From VAXT01 sp038040395 (GTDB lineage Bacteria; Actinomycetota; Thermoleophilia; Gaiellales; Gaiellaceae): DNA of 64,000 nt. Both the position numbers and the translations under genes were made by a program. Location of the stretch: positions 1 to 64,000 of the forward strand of contig JBBPIJ010000012.1 of NCBI GenBank assembly GCA_038040395.1. The letters are read 5' to 3'. The notes under the pieces are model-generated. The model was not told the origin of the DNA, did no database searches, and saw only the letters and a list, made by a program, of their open reading frames with translations. Below, in pieces: positions 40,872 to 49,756 of the stretch (its first letter is position 1; each line of letters opens with the position of its first letter).

Positions 40872-42257
40872 CTATGCGCGACTAGGCTCGAACCTGAGTT
40901 TCGCCAACGTCTTGCCCGCCGGGATCCGCGTTGGGTAGCTCCTCGTGAAGCACGCGCGGCAGAACTCCTTGGCAGGCCTCGTGGTGGCGTCCTGCGCTCC
41001 CTCCAGGGAGAGGTAGGCGAGCGAGGTGGCGCCGATCTGCTCGCGCACCTCGTCGACAGTCCTCGAAGAGGCCACGAGCTGTTCCTCGTCGGCGAAGTCG
41101 ATCCCGTAGAAGCAGGGTGAGACGATCGGGGGCGAGGAGATACGGACGTGGACTTCCTGGGCCCCGGCTTCGAAGAGGAGCTCGACGATCTTGCGCATCG
41201 TGTTCCCGCGGACAATCGAGTCGTCGACGAGCACGACGCGCTTGCCGGCGACCTCTGAGAGCGGATTGAACTTGAGGCGGATGCCCTGCTCGCGGAGCCC
41301 CTGGTCGGGCTCGATGAAGGTGCGCCCGACGTAGCGGTTCTTGATCAGGCCCTCGGAGAAGGGGATCCCGCTCTTGCGGGCGAAGCCGATTGCGGCCGGT
41401 GTGCCGGAGTCGGGCGCGGGCATCACGAGGTCTGCGTCGGCGCCGGCCTCCTCGGCGAGCCGCTCGCCCATCCTGACGCGGGCGGCGTGTACCTCGATGC
41501 CCGTGAGGGTCGAGTCGGGGCGCGCGAGGTAGATGAACTCGAAGAGGCAGAGAGCCCCTGCTCCTGCCTGGGGCACGGCCTGCACCGAGTGGACGCCGTT
41601 CTCGTCGATCACGACGAGCTCACCGGGAGCGACCTCGCGCTCGTGCTCTGCGCCCACGAGATCAAGCGCGCAGGTCTCGGATGCGAGGACCGGGTCGCCG
41701 TCGATCCGGCCCAGGTTGAGGGGCCTGAATCCGTGCGGATCGCGAAAGCCGATCAGCTTCTCCTCCGCCAGCGCGACGATCGTGAAGGCGCCTTCGAGTC
41801 TCCTCATTGCGCCGGCGACGGCCTCCTCGAGCGGGGCCGGGTCGTTGGCGATGAGCGCGGCGATCACCTCGGTGTCGGAGGTCGTCGCCAGGAGGGCTCC
41901 TTCCGCCATGAGCTCCTCGCGCAACGCCTCGACGTTCGTCAGGTTGCCGTTGTGGCCGAGGGTCACCGTCCGGGCCTTGCCGTGCTGGACGATCGGCTGT
42001 GCGTTCGTCCAGTGCGTCGAGCCGGTCGTGGAGTAGCGCGTATGGCCGATCGCGACCTCGCCCTGAAGACCGCTCAGGTTCTGCTCGTTGAAGACCTGGG
42101 CGACGAGGCCCATGTCCCGCAGGACTGTGAGACGTCCGCGATCGGAGACGGCGATGCCGGCAGATTCCTGCCCGCGGTGCTGAAGCGCGAAGAGGCCGAA
42201 GAAGGCGACGCGCGCGACGTCGCGGTCCGGTGCACGAATGCCGAAGACCCCACACAT
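40872..42257 (-). CDS. purF: Amidophosphoribosyltransferase
   Basis: A 461-residue glutamine amidotransferase for the first step of purine synthesis. The catalytic Cys2 follows the initiator Met directly (MCGVFGI), so no propeptide is needed. The glutaminase part has GHTRYSTTG and the phosphoribosyltransferase domain has VVLVDDSIVRGNTMRKIV. Conserved cysteines near the C-terminus (CRACF) and in SPCFYGIDF may bind an iron-sulfur cluster as in the Bacillus-type enzyme. It begins at the base next to the purL stop, so the two are cotranscribed. Confidence 0.96.
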   Translation of the reverse strand: MCGVFGIRAPDRDVARVAFFGLFALQHRGQESAGIAVSDRGRLTVLRDMGLVAQVFNEQNLSGLQGEVAIGHTRYSTTGSTHWTNAQPIVQHGKARTVTLGHNGNLTNVEALREELMAEGALLATTSDTEVIAALIANDPAPLEEAVAGAMRRLEGAFTIVALAEEKLIGFRDPHGFRPLNLGRIDGDPVLASETCALDLVGAEHEREVAPGELVVIDENGVHSVQAVPQAGAGALCLFEFIYLARPDSTLTGIEVHAARVRMGERLAEEAGADADLVMPAPDSGTPAAIGFARKSGIPFSEGLIKNRYVGRTFIEPDQGLREQGIRLKFNPLSEVAGKRVVLVDDSIVRGNTMRKIVELLFEAGAQEVHVRISSPPIVSPCFYGIDFADEEQLVASSRTVDEVREQIGATSLAYLSLEGAQDATTRPAKEFCRACFTRSYPTRIPAGKTLAKLRFEPSRA

Positions 42258-45200
42258 CTAGTCAGTCATCTCCCAGGACTGCCGCAGTTGCTCGACGGGG
42301 ACCCCGAGGAGACTAGCGCCGCCGACGGTGCCGAGGCGGGGAAAGTCGAGGTCCGCGCTCGACGCGAGGATCGCTTGGCCGCCGCCTTCGCCGAAAAGCG
42401 CCGTCGCGTCGTCCGGCAGATCGAGCTCGGCGCCGATCCCGCTTGCGATCGCAGCCTCGGCGAGCGCCACCGCGAGGCCTCCTTCGGCCGCATCGTGGAC
42501 GAGCGAGCATCGTGGAGCGGCCACGTACAGAGCACGGACGAGCCCGGCTTCCGCCGCGAGGTCGAGCGGCGCCGGACGGCCCGCGAGCTTGGCGTAGAGC
42601 GACTGGTACTCGGAGCCGTCGAGCGAGAGCCGCGGCTCGCCGGCGAGGTAGATCGCATCTCCTTCGCGCCAGGTGGCGGGAAGCTCGCGGACATCGGGGA
42701 CGAGGCCGACACAGCCGACGGCCGGAGTGGGGTGGATCGCGCGGCCGTCGGTCTCGTTGTAGAGGGAGACGTTTCCCGAGACGACCGGGATCCCGAGCGC
42801 CTCGCACGCGGCGGCCATCCCCTCGATCGCCTCGGCGAGCTCCCAGGCGATCTCGGGCTTCTCCGGGTTCCCGAAGTTCAGGCAGTCGGTGATGGCGAGC
42901 GGCTCGCCGCCGGCGCACGCAACGTTGCGCGCAGCTTCGAGCACGGCGAGCGCGCCGCCGGTGTTGGGATCGAGCCGGGCGATCCGGCCCGAGCCGTCGA
43001 GGCTGACTGCAAGGCCGCGGAAGGAAGGCCGAAGTCGCAGGACCGCCGCGTCGAGCCCTGGCCGGCGGACCGTGCGGGAGCCGACGAGGTGGTCGTACCG
43101 GCGGTAGACCCAGGCGCGGCTGCGGATGTTCGGCGACGCGAGCAGCTCGACCAACGCGCGGTCCGTGCTCGGGCCGACGGGAGCCGGAGCCGGCTCGGCG
43201 GTCGGCCTCGGCCGGCGTGCAACCTCGTAGCGAGGCGCTTCGTCGGTCAGGTACGCGGCGGGGATCGACCCGACCGTCTCGTCGTCGAAGAAGGCGCGCA
43301 GCTCGCCGGTGTCGGTCACCACGCCGATCGGCGAGTAATCCAGCTCCCAGCGGGCGCAGACCTCCTCGACGGCGGCTACGTTCTCCGGCCGGACGACCGC
43401 GACCATCCGCTCCTGGCTCTCCGAGATCATGATCTCCCAGGGCTCCATCTCCTCCTCCCGAAGCGGGACGCGGTCGAGCTGCACGTCGATGCCTCCGTCG
43501 CCGCCCGCCATCTCCGCGAGCGAGGATGCGAGCCCGGCGGCGCCGCAGTCCTGAAGCGATTCGACGAGGCCGCGCTCCACGAGCTCGAGGCTCGACTCGA
43601 TCAGCTTCTTGCCGGTGAAGGGATCGCCGATCTGAACCGAGGGCCGCTTGTCGGCGTCCTCCTCGCCGAGCTCCTGGCTCGCGAGCACGCTCGCGCCACC
43701 GATGCCGTCTCGGCCGGTCGTCGCGCCGTAGAGGAACACGACATTGCCGGTGCCGCGAGCCTTCGCCTTAAGGACGCGCTCGGTGGGAAGGAGTCCGACG
43801 CACATCGCGTTCACGAGGCAGTTGCCCGCGTAGGCGGGGTCGAAGACCGTGTCGCCGCCGACCGTAGGCACTCCGACGCAGTTATGCGTGATCAGGCCGC
43901 CAGTTGTGGCGAAGAGATGGCTACCGGGTACTTCCAGGTCGTAGACATCGGTTAGTCCCTCGACCGCCTCAATGCTTGCAATGGCGACGCCAGCGAATGA
44001 TCCGTACCGCCGAGCACGTTGACGTGCGAACGGCGAGGCTCTCGTCTGCTCGTTTGTGACGAAGATCCGTTCCGCGTCATCGAGCGAGAATAGGTCCGCG
44101 GCCTCCCTAATCGCCTCGTGGGAAGAGAATTCAAGCTGGAAGGCCTTTCGGTTGCGGACGCGTCGTCCAGCAATACCCGAGATCCGCTCGGGTCTCTGGT
44201 AGCAGGAAGGGAAGATTCCGACGCTCTGAAGCAGGAGAAGGATTTGTTCATGAAGTTCCCGGCTGATCGTCGAGTGGCTGATCCTGACGGCGCTGCCGCC
44301 TCTCGGGAAACCGAATGATCCGTCTCCTCTGAAGATTCCTTTGAGCACTTCTCTTTGCAGCCGGGCCGGACCTTGCATGAACTGGGACGGAATTCGCTTC
44401 TCAGACGAGCGTCGCCCTGTTCGAAGCACGTCAACAAACAGGCGACCGAGAAGGCGAGATGAAACAGTGATAGCGATGGTCGAGCGCCGTTCCTCGACGG
44501 AGTATCTGAGGCCGAGCCTGCGCAGTATTCGAGAGACGTCCTCCACATACTCCCTGTCGCGGTCATTCCGGCCGAACGTCCAAATGATCTTGAACGTCGA
44601 TCCGTTTCGCGAGCAGCATCCTTCAGCGAGGTAGTAGCCGATAAGCCGAGCCGTGTCGGCATTGACCGGAATCGTTGCGGGGACCTGTGTTGACCTGGGG
44701 GAGTTGAGTCGGAGTCGGAGAGCCTGACGACGAACACCGGCCAGCTCCTCAAGTTCTCGATAGATCGCTCGGGGCAGTTCTCGGCGTCGGAGCCAATAGT
44801 GCCGCCGATCGGCCCGCGGCATGAGCTTGCGCAAGGCGACTCGGAGCTCTCTCGTGGGCTCCCACTCGCTGGGGAAAACAACTACTGCCGCCGGGTCCTC
44901 GACGACTTCGATGAGATCGAACTCGCTGACGTCTACCGGACTAGGAAGCGCCGCGATCAGCGGGAGTTCGTCACCGAGCTTTAGCTCGCTTGCGCCGCGC
45001 TCGACGAGTTTGTTTCCCTCGACAACGATCATCGGGTGATCGCGTGTAACGGTCACTGATCGTCCCAGTTGCGTGCGAATGCGCAATAGCGACGCACTCC
45101 GACGCTTGAAAATCTTCGAAACGCTTCTCCAGACAGCCTGCTGCGCGGCCGGGTCGTACGAAAGGACTTCGAATGGAGGATCGGGAGTCGCCGTCCATTC

Positions 45201-45818
45201 CGCGGCACCTGGGCCCGGACCCCGTTCGAGAGCCAGTGCTCCGATGCTTTGCATCCGCGTCTTTCCGCTGTTGCGAACGAGGATGTGCTCGCTTGCTGCG
45301 AGGCAGTTGCCGTAGTGGCCGATTCCGGCGACCGCGCGTTCGAACATCCAGCCGGGCTCGCCGAAGCGGAGGCCGTCGAGCAGTGCGACCGGGCGCGCGC
45401 CCATGGCGATGATGTCCCTCAGGATCCCGCCGACTCCGGTCGCTGCGCCCTGGAACGGCTCGACGGCCGACGGGTGGTTGTGGCTCTCGACCTTGAATGC
45501 GACAGCCTCGCCGCCGCCCAGGTCGATGACGCCTGCGTTTTCGCCCGGCCCCTGGAGGACGCGCGGCGAGTCGGTCGGGAAGCGCTTCAGGAGAAGCGCC
45601 GAGTGCTTGTACGCGCAATGCTCCGACCAGAGGAGCGAGAAGACGGCGAGCTCGAAGTGGTTCGGCTCGCGGTCGAGCAGTTCGCAGATTCGGTCGAGCT
45701 CCCCGTCCGTGAGGCCGAGCGCGCGGTGGAGCGGCTGTTCTGCGACCCGCGTCAGGAATCCGAGTCTAGCTGCGCCGTTGGATGGGGTGCCGTCCCCCGG
45801 AACCATCGACCGCGGCAT
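42258..45818 (-). CDS. purL: Phosphoribosylformylglycinamidine synthase subunit PurL, intein-containing precursor
   Basis: A 1186-residue precursor: N-extein 1-171, intein 172-646, C-extein 647-1186. Joined exteins would give a 711-residue small-type PurL, which works with separate PurS and PurQ (not in this window). The exteins show SEHCAYKHS, FKVESHNHPSAVEPF with the ATP-site residues, GIGHYGN joined to CVGVPTVGG, GAAGLASSLAEMAGG and ITDCLNFGNPEKP. Insertion is between Asn171 and a Cys within the conserved GHYGNCVGVPT motif. The natural Cys of the motif serves as the +1 residue. The start ATG 45818 is uncertain; the first ~25 residues look non-conserved. Confidence 0.95.
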   Translation of the reverse strand: MPRSMVPGDGTPSNGAARLGFLTRVAEQPLHRALGLTDGELDRICELLDREPNHFELAVFSLLWSEHCAYKHSALLLKRFPTDSPRVLQGPGENAGVIDLGGGEAVAFKVESHNHPSAVEPFQGAATGVGGILRDIIAMGARPVALLDGLRFGEPGWMFERAVAGIGHYGNCLAASEHILVRNSGKTRMQSIGALALERGPGPGAAEWTATPDPPFEVLSYDPAAQQAVWRSVSKIFKRRSASLLRIRTQLGRSVTVTRDHPMIVVEGNKLVERGASELKLGDELPLIAALPSPVDVSEFDLIEVVEDPAAVVVFPSEWEPTRELRVALRKLMPRADRRHYWLRRRELPRAIYRELEELAGVRRQALRLRLNSPRSTQVPATIPVNADTARLIGYYLAEGCCSRNGSTFKIIWTFGRNDRDREYVEDVSRILRRLGLRYSVEERRSTIAITVSSRLLGRLFVDVLRTGRRSSEKRIPSQFMQGPARLQREVLKGIFRGDGSFGFPRGGSAVRISHSTISRELHEQILLLLQSVGIFPSCYQRPERISGIAGRRVRNRKAFQLEFSSHEAIREAADLFSLDDAERIFVTNEQTRASPFARQRARRYGSFAGVAIASIEAVEGLTDVYDLEVPGSHLFATTGGLITHNCVGVPTVGGDTVFDPAYAGNCLVNAMCVGLLPTERVLKAKARGTGNVVFLYGATTGRDGIGGASVLASQELGEEDADKRPSVQIGDPFTGKKLIESSLELVERGLVESLQDCGAAGLASSLAEMAGGDGGIDVQLDRVPLREEEMEPWEIMISESQERMVAVVRPENVAAVEEVCARWELDYSPIGVVTDTGELRAFFDDETVGSIPAAYLTDEAPRYEVARRPRPTAEPAPAPVGPSTDRALVELLASPNIRSRAWVYRRYDHLVGSRTVRRPGLDAAVLRLRPSFRGLAVSLDGSGRIARLDPNTGGALAVLEAARNVACAGGEPLAITDCLNFGNPEKPEIAWELAEAIEGMAAACEALGIPVVSGNVSLYNETDGRAIHPTPAVGCVGLVPDVRELPATWREGDAIYLAGEPRLSLDGSEYQSLYAKLAGRPAPLDLAAEAGLVRALYVAAPRCSLVHDAAEGGLAVALAEAAIASGIGAELDLPDDATALFGEGGGQAILASSADLDFPRLGTVGGASLLGVPVEQLRQSWEMTD
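43881..45305 (-). mobile_element. PurL intein with LAGLIDADG homing endonuclease
   Basis: A 475-residue in-frame intein. Its N-terminus is Cys1 (CLAASEHIL); block B has the TxxH motif Thr87-Arg-Asp-His90 (VTVTRDHPMIV). The endonuclease motifs are LIGYYLAEG (221-229) and LKGIFRGDGS (321-330), each with its acidic residue, so the endonuclease looks competent. Block F is VYDLEVPGSHLF (about 454-465) and block G ends LITHN with the penultimate His and terminal Asn, followed by Cys+1. All residues for class 1 splicing are present. Its base composition is lower in GC than the extein: by hand count, 32 of 60 at 44221-44280 against 45 of 60 at 42421-42480. Confidence 0.95.
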
Positions 45819-45864
45819 GGGCGAGCCCGTCGAAGAGTCGTTCCTCGGGAGGCGTGCTTTCAGT

Positions 45865-45915
45865 CGCGGAAAGTGCGGAGCACTTTCCGCGAGTCCCGGG
45901 CCCGTGGCCCGGGAC
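45865..45915 (-). repeat. REP-like double hairpin, copy 2
   Basis: Perfect stem CGCGGAAAGTGC / GCACTTTCCGCG (loop GGA) followed by GTCCCGGGCC / GGCCCGGGAC (loop CGT). Inverted relative to the copy at 27890-27940. It lies in the divergent gap between purL and the EamA transporter gene, so it is not simply a terminator. Confidence 0.7.
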
Positions 45916-45936
45916 CTAGCTAGGTAGCCTGCCTAG

Positions 45937-46839
45937 ATGCGCGGCTATGTTCCCTTGCTGCTCCTGCTTGCGGCGATCTGGGGCGCGTCGTTCATGTTCA
46001 TCAAGATCGCCGTCGACGAGCTCGCGCCGACGACGACGATGGCGCTCCGGCTCGTCCTCTCAGCAATCCCGTTGCTGGCGATCGTCGTCCTCAAGCACGG
46101 GCTGAGGCCGGCTCTCAGCGAGATGCGAGTGATCACGCGCGCCGCGATGTTCCTCGGGATTATCAGCACGGCGCTTCCATTCACGCTCATCGCCTGGGGG
46201 GAAACGAAGATCGATTCCGGCGTTGCGGCGATCGGTAACGCCTCGATGCCCATCTTCGTCGCGATCCTCGCGATCAAATTCCGATCTAGCGAGCGCGCGA
46301 CGGGCTCCCGCCTCGTCGGGGTCATGCTCGGTCTGCTGGGCGTGGCCGTCCTGACCGGAATCAATCCGAAGGGAGGATGGGCGGGAGTCGCAGGGACGCT
46401 CGCTGTCGTGCTCGCGTCGATCTCGTATGCGGTCGCCACGCTCTACACGCAAGGCCTGCTCGACGACGTCCACAACGACGTGCTCGCCGCGACCTCGGTT
46501 ACCTGGGGCGCCGTCTTCCTTACCCCGCTGGGCGCCGTCCAGGCGCCGTCGCACTTCCCGAGCTGGGGAGTGATCGCATCGGTGCTCGCGCTCGCGCTGC
46601 TCGGCACGGTCGCCGGGCAGCTCATCTATTTCCGCATGATCTACCGCTACGGCTCCGCCCGCTCGAGCCTGGTCGTCTACCTGCTGCCGGTGACCGCGCT
46701 CTTCTACGGCGCCCTGCTGCTCGACGAGCCGATCACGGTTTCTGCGATCGTCGGGCTCGTGCTCATCCTCACCGGCACGGCGCTCGGCTCGGGCGTGCTG
46801 CGCCTGCCGCGCCGGGCGGCCGTCCCAGTCTCGCCGTGA
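45937..46839 (+). CDS. EamA/DMT-family transporter
   Basis: A 300-residue drug/metabolite exporter with ten predicted membrane spans in two EamA repeats. The first repeat starts LLAAIWGASFMFIKIAVDEL, the second GTLAVVLASISYAVATLYT, and both end in a conserved region of the YLLPVTALFYGALLLDEPIT kind. Substrates of this family are amino acids, nucleotide-related compounds and others; none can be named here. Its stop overlaps the GNAT gene start (GTGA). The transported molecule might be what the GNAT enzyme acetylates. Confidence 0.85.
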   Translation: MRGYVPLLLLLAAIWGASFMFIKIAVDELAPTTTMALRLVLSAIPLLAIVVLKHGLRPALSEMRVITRAAMFLGIISTALPFTLIAWGETKIDSGVAAIGNASMPIFVAILAIKFRSSERATGSRLVGVMLGLLGVAVLTGINPKGGWAGVAGTLAVVLASISYAVATLYTQGLLDDVHNDVLAATSVTWGAVFLTPLGAVQAPSHFPSWGVIASVLALALLGTVAGQLIYFRMIYRYGSARSSLVVYLLPVTALFYGALLLDEPITVSAIVGLVLILTGTALGSGVLRLPRRAAVPVSP

Positions 46840-47372
46840 GCAAGACGATCCCGGGGGACGGCTTCCGACTGCGCCGGGCTACCGCGGACGACGTCGAGTT
46901 CGTACTCGAGCTCGCGTCGCACGACGACGTCGACCCGTACCTCCGCGCGGTCCGACCCGGACGCGAGGCCCTTCTGGAAGAGATCGAGCTGTCGCTCGCC
47001 GAACCGACCAAATCGGGCCGCTTCGTGATCGAAGTCGAGGAGGAGAAAAAGTGGCGCCGCGCGGGCGTAATGGGCTTCGACCTCGCCAACGAGCGCAGCC
47101 GGATCGCCAACCTCGGCGGGCTCGCCGTGCACCCGGACTTCAGGGGGCGGCGCCTCGCCGACGACGCGGCGCGCCTGCTCCAGCGCCATCTCCTCGTCGA
47201 CCTGGACTACCACCGGCTCCAGCTCGAGATCTACGGGTTCAACCAGCGGGCGATTCAGCACGCCGAGCGGTCAGGCTTCGTGCTCGAGGGCGTCAAGCGG
47301 AAGGCCTACTGGCGGCACGGAGAGTGGGTCGACGGCGTGCTCTTCGGCCTGGTCCGCGAAGATCTCGGCTGA
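46836..47372 (+). CDS. GNAT-family N-acetyltransferase
   Basis: A 178-residue GCN5-related acetyltransferase, using acetyl-CoA on an amine. The acetyl-CoA-binding loop is LGGLAVHPDFRGRRLADDAARLL (a Q/R-x-x-G-x-G/A variant), followed by LQLEIYGFNQRAIQHAERSGFVLEG as in RimJ/L-like enzymes. GTG 46836 overlaps the EamA gene stop, so the two are cotranslated. The substrate is unknown. Confidence 0.85.
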   Translation: MSKTIPGDGFRLRRATADDVEFVLELASHDDVDPYLRAVRPGREALLEEIELSLAEPTKSGRFVIEVEEEKKWRRAGVMGFDLANERSRIANLGGLAVHPDFRGRRLADDAARLLQRHLLVDLDYHRLQLEIYGFNQRAIQHAERSGFVLEGVKRKAYWRHGEWVDGVLFGLVREDLG

Positions 47373-47391
47373 TGGGGTCAATCCACACTTG

Positions 47392-48345
47392 ATGGACCCG
47401 CGCGCACGCGCTACTCGATCCTGGCCCTGGCCCTGGCTCGCCGCGGTGCTGTGCCTCGGGCTGGCCATCTTCGTGGTGTTATGGGCGTTTCTCGGCGGCC
47501 CGGACACGAAGACCGTGCCCGGAGTGATCGGCTTTACGCAGGAAGCGGCCCGGGCGAAGCTGAGCGACGCGGGCTTCTCGAAAGTAGACACCGTCTACCG
47601 GTCGAGCGACAGTCCGGACGGGACGGTCGTCGATCAGAAACCCGAGAGCGGTGCCAACCTGTCGGGGGGCTCGCGCGTCGGTCTCACGATCTCGACCGGC
47701 AAGGCCGAGGTCGTCGTGCCCATGCTGGTGGGGCTGACCGCAGTCGGCGCCGACCGGTTGCTGAAGACCGTCAAGTTGAGACCGGTGCCGCACCTCGTGC
47801 CGTCCGACAAGCGCGCCGGGACAGTCCTCGCCCAGAATCCCGCGGCGGGCTCGCGCCTCGCCAGGCGGGCACAGGTCTTCTTCGACGTCTCGAAGGGGCC
47901 GAGTCTCGTTACGGTGCCGTCCGTCCGCGGGCTCGACGAGGCCAGGGCCAGCCGCCGCATCGCTGCCGCGGGCCTCGTTCCGCAGGTGCGCCGAGTTCCG
48001 TCGTCCCAGCCGGTCGCCCGCGTCGTCGCGCAGGAGCCCCCGCAGGGTGGGAAGGTGAAACCGCGGACGAAGGTTTTCCTGAACGTGTCGCGCGGCCTCG
48101 GCCTGGTCAGCGTGCCGGCCGTCCGTGGCCTTCAGCGCAGGGAGGCGATCGCCAAGCTCAGGTTGGTCGGCCTCGTCCCGGTGGTCGTTGGCGTCGCGTC
48201 CAAGGAGCCGAAGGGACGCGTCCTGGCGCAGGACCCAAAGCGGGGGAAGAACGTGCAAGCCGGGGCGGAAGTGCGAATCAACGTCTCAACCGGCCCGCCT
48301 CCGGGCGCGACGGGGTCGCGGCCGCCACCGCCGCCGCCGCAGTAA
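47392..48345 (+). CDS. PASTA-repeat membrane protein
   Basis: A 317-residue protein with a short N-terminus, one membrane span (WLAAVLCLGLAIFVVLWAFL) and four extracellular PASTA repeats (TKTVPGVIGFTQEAARAKL, VVVPMLVGLTAVGADRLL, LVTVPSVRGLDEARASRRI, LVSVPAVRGLQRREAIAKL). A proline tail follows. PASTA repeats usually sense peptidoglycan as part of PknB-type Ser/Thr kinases or penicillin-binding proteins, but no kinase or transpeptidase domain is present, so it could be a decoy sensor or cell-wall anchor. ATG 47392 lies next to a TTG alternative. Confidence 0.82.
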   Translation: MDPRARATRSWPWPWLAAVLCLGLAIFVVLWAFLGGPDTKTVPGVIGFTQEAARAKLSDAGFSKVDTVYRSSDSPDGTVVDQKPESGANLSGGSRVGLTISTGKAEVVVPMLVGLTAVGADRLLKTVKLRPVPHLVPSDKRAGTVLAQNPAAGSRLARRAQVFFDVSKGPSLVTVPSVRGLDEARASRRIAAAGLVPQVRRVPSSQPVARVVAQEPPQGGKVKPRTKVFLNVSRGLGLVSVPAVRGLQRREAIAKLRLVGLVPVVVGVASKEPKGRVLAQDPKRGKNVQAGAEVRINVSTGPPPGATGSRPPPPPPQ

Positions 48346-48379
48346 ACGGGCGACTGTTCGCTCGCCCGAAGGAGCCGAG

Positions 48380-49339
48380 GTGCCGGAGCCGTACCCTCAA
48401 ACCGAGCCCAACGACGACGGGCTGCTCGACGTGGGCGACGGCAACCTCGCCCATTGGGAGGTCTCCGGCAATCCGGACGGGAAGCCTGCGCTGGTCGTGC
48501 ACGGCGGCCCCGGGAGCGGTTCCGGGGCCGGCAACCGCAGGTTCTTCGATCCGGAGCGGTACCGGGTCATCCTGTTCGACCAGCGCGGTTGCGGGCGCAG
48601 CACGCCGCACGCGAGCGATCCCGCCACCGACATGACCGTGAACACAACCCACCATCTAATCGCCGACATGGAGCGGTTGCGGGAGCACCTGGGAATCGAC
48701 CGCTGGCTCCTGTACGGAGGCTCGTGGGGCTCGACGTTGATCCTCGCGTACGCAGAGCGGTATCCGCAGCGCGTGTCCGAGGTCGTGCTCCTCGGAGTGA
48801 CGACGACTCGCCGTTCGGAGGTCGACTGGCTCTATCGGGGCGTTGGTCGCTTCTTCCCGGAGGAGTGGGCCCGATTCCGAGACGGGGTCCCCGAGGCCGA
48901 GCGCGACGGCGACCTGGTCGCCGCCTACGCCCGCCTCATCGAGGATCCCGACCCGGACGTGCGGAACCAGGCGGCGGCCGACTGGCTCGCGTGGGAGGAC
49001 GCGGTCATCTCGTTGGAGCCGAAGGGGACGCCAAACGCGTACAGCTCACGGCCTCCGGCCGCCGCGCTGGCCTTCGTCCGGATCTGCACGCACTACTTCT
49101 CGCACGGAGCGTGGCTCGAGGAGGGCGAGCTTCTGCGCAATGCAGGCCGCCTGACGGGCATCCCGGCGGTGCTGATGCACGGCCGCCTCGACATGGGCTC
49201 GCCCGTCGGGATCGCCTGGAAGCTCGCTCAGGCCTGGCCCGACTCGGAGCTCGTGGTCATCGACGACTCGGGCCACACCGGTAGCGAAGCGATGAAGGAC
49301 GCGATCCTCCATACGGTCGAGAGGTTCGGACGCTCCTGA
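48380..49339 (+). CDS. pip: Proline iminopeptidase (S33 alpha/beta hydrolase)
   Basis: A 319-residue serine peptidase removing N-terminal proline. The oxyanion region is VVHGGPGSGSGAG, the nucleophile motif GGSWGS, and Asp and His come from GRLDMGSP and DDSGHTG. FDQRGCGRSTPHAS and the cap-region NTTHHLIADMERLREHLG are typical of S33 iminopeptidases. Start GTG 48380 follows AAGGAG at good spacing and gives N-terminus VPEPYPQTEP. It lies 34 bp after the PASTA gene. Confidence 0.9.
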   Translation: MPEPYPQTEPNDDGLLDVGDGNLAHWEVSGNPDGKPALVVHGGPGSGSGAGNRRFFDPERYRVILFDQRGCGRSTPHASDPATDMTVNTTHHLIADMERLREHLGIDRWLLYGGSWGSTLILAYAERYPQRVSEVVLLGVTTTRRSEVDWLYRGVGRFFPEEWARFRDGVPEAERDGDLVAAYARLIEDPDPDVRNQAAADWLAWEDAVISLEPKGTPNAYSSRPPAAALAFVRICTHYFSHGAWLEEGELLRNAGRLTGIPAVLMHGRLDMGSPVGIAWKLAQAWPDSELVVIDDSGHTGSEAMKDAILHTVERFGRS

Positions 49340-49373
49340 AGCCCGCGCGAGCCTCATGCGAGAAGATCTCGAC

Positions 49374-49745
49374 ATGGAGCTCATACACACCTGCTACCGA
49401 ATCACGGACATCGATCGCTCGGTCGCGTTCTACGAGGCGCTCGGCTTCGAGGAGCGTGGGCGAATGCCGATCCGCGACGAGGCGATCAACGTCTTCATGG
49501 GCCTACCCGGCGACGCCGACCGGCTCGAGCTGACCTACAACTTCGACGTCGAGGCCTACGAGCTCGGCACCGGCTACGGCCACATCGCGGTCACCGTGGA
49601 CGACCTGGACGGGACACTCGAGCGCCTGGCGGGGAAGGGCATCGAGCCTGAGAAGCCTCCCTACAGCGTACGAGAAGGCGGCTCGCGCCTCTGCTTCGTC
49701 CGCGACCCGGACGGCTACCGGGTCGAGCTCATCGAGCGCGGCTAG
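49374..49745 (+). CDS. Lactoylglutathione lyase-like VOC protein
   Basis: A 123-residue vicinal oxygen chelate protein. It has the glyoxalase I-type start ELIHTCYRITDIDRSVAFYEALGFEE, LELTYN, GYGHIAVTVDDLDGTLERLAGKGIEP and the closing FVRDPDGYRVELIERG, so the metal-binding His/Glu/His/Glu set appears complete. It may detoxify methylglyoxal, though the thiol cofactor in actinobacteria is usually mycothiol. I start at ATG 49374; an ATG six codons upstream is possible. It ends 11 bp from the convergent propeller gene. Confidence 0.85.
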   Translation: MELIHTCYRITDIDRSVAFYEALGFEERGRMPIRDEAINVFMGLPGDADRLELTYNFDVEAYELGTGYGHIAVTVDDLDGTLERLAGKGIEPEKPPYSVREGGSRLCFVRDPDGYRVELIERG

Positions 49746-49756
49746 CCGGTTAGGAG

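Noticed and set aside
42258..45818. PurL as a large eukaryote/proteobacteria-type enzyme, explaining its 1186 residues
   Set aside because: The extra 475 residues are an intein; joined exteins are a small-type PurL of about 711 residues.
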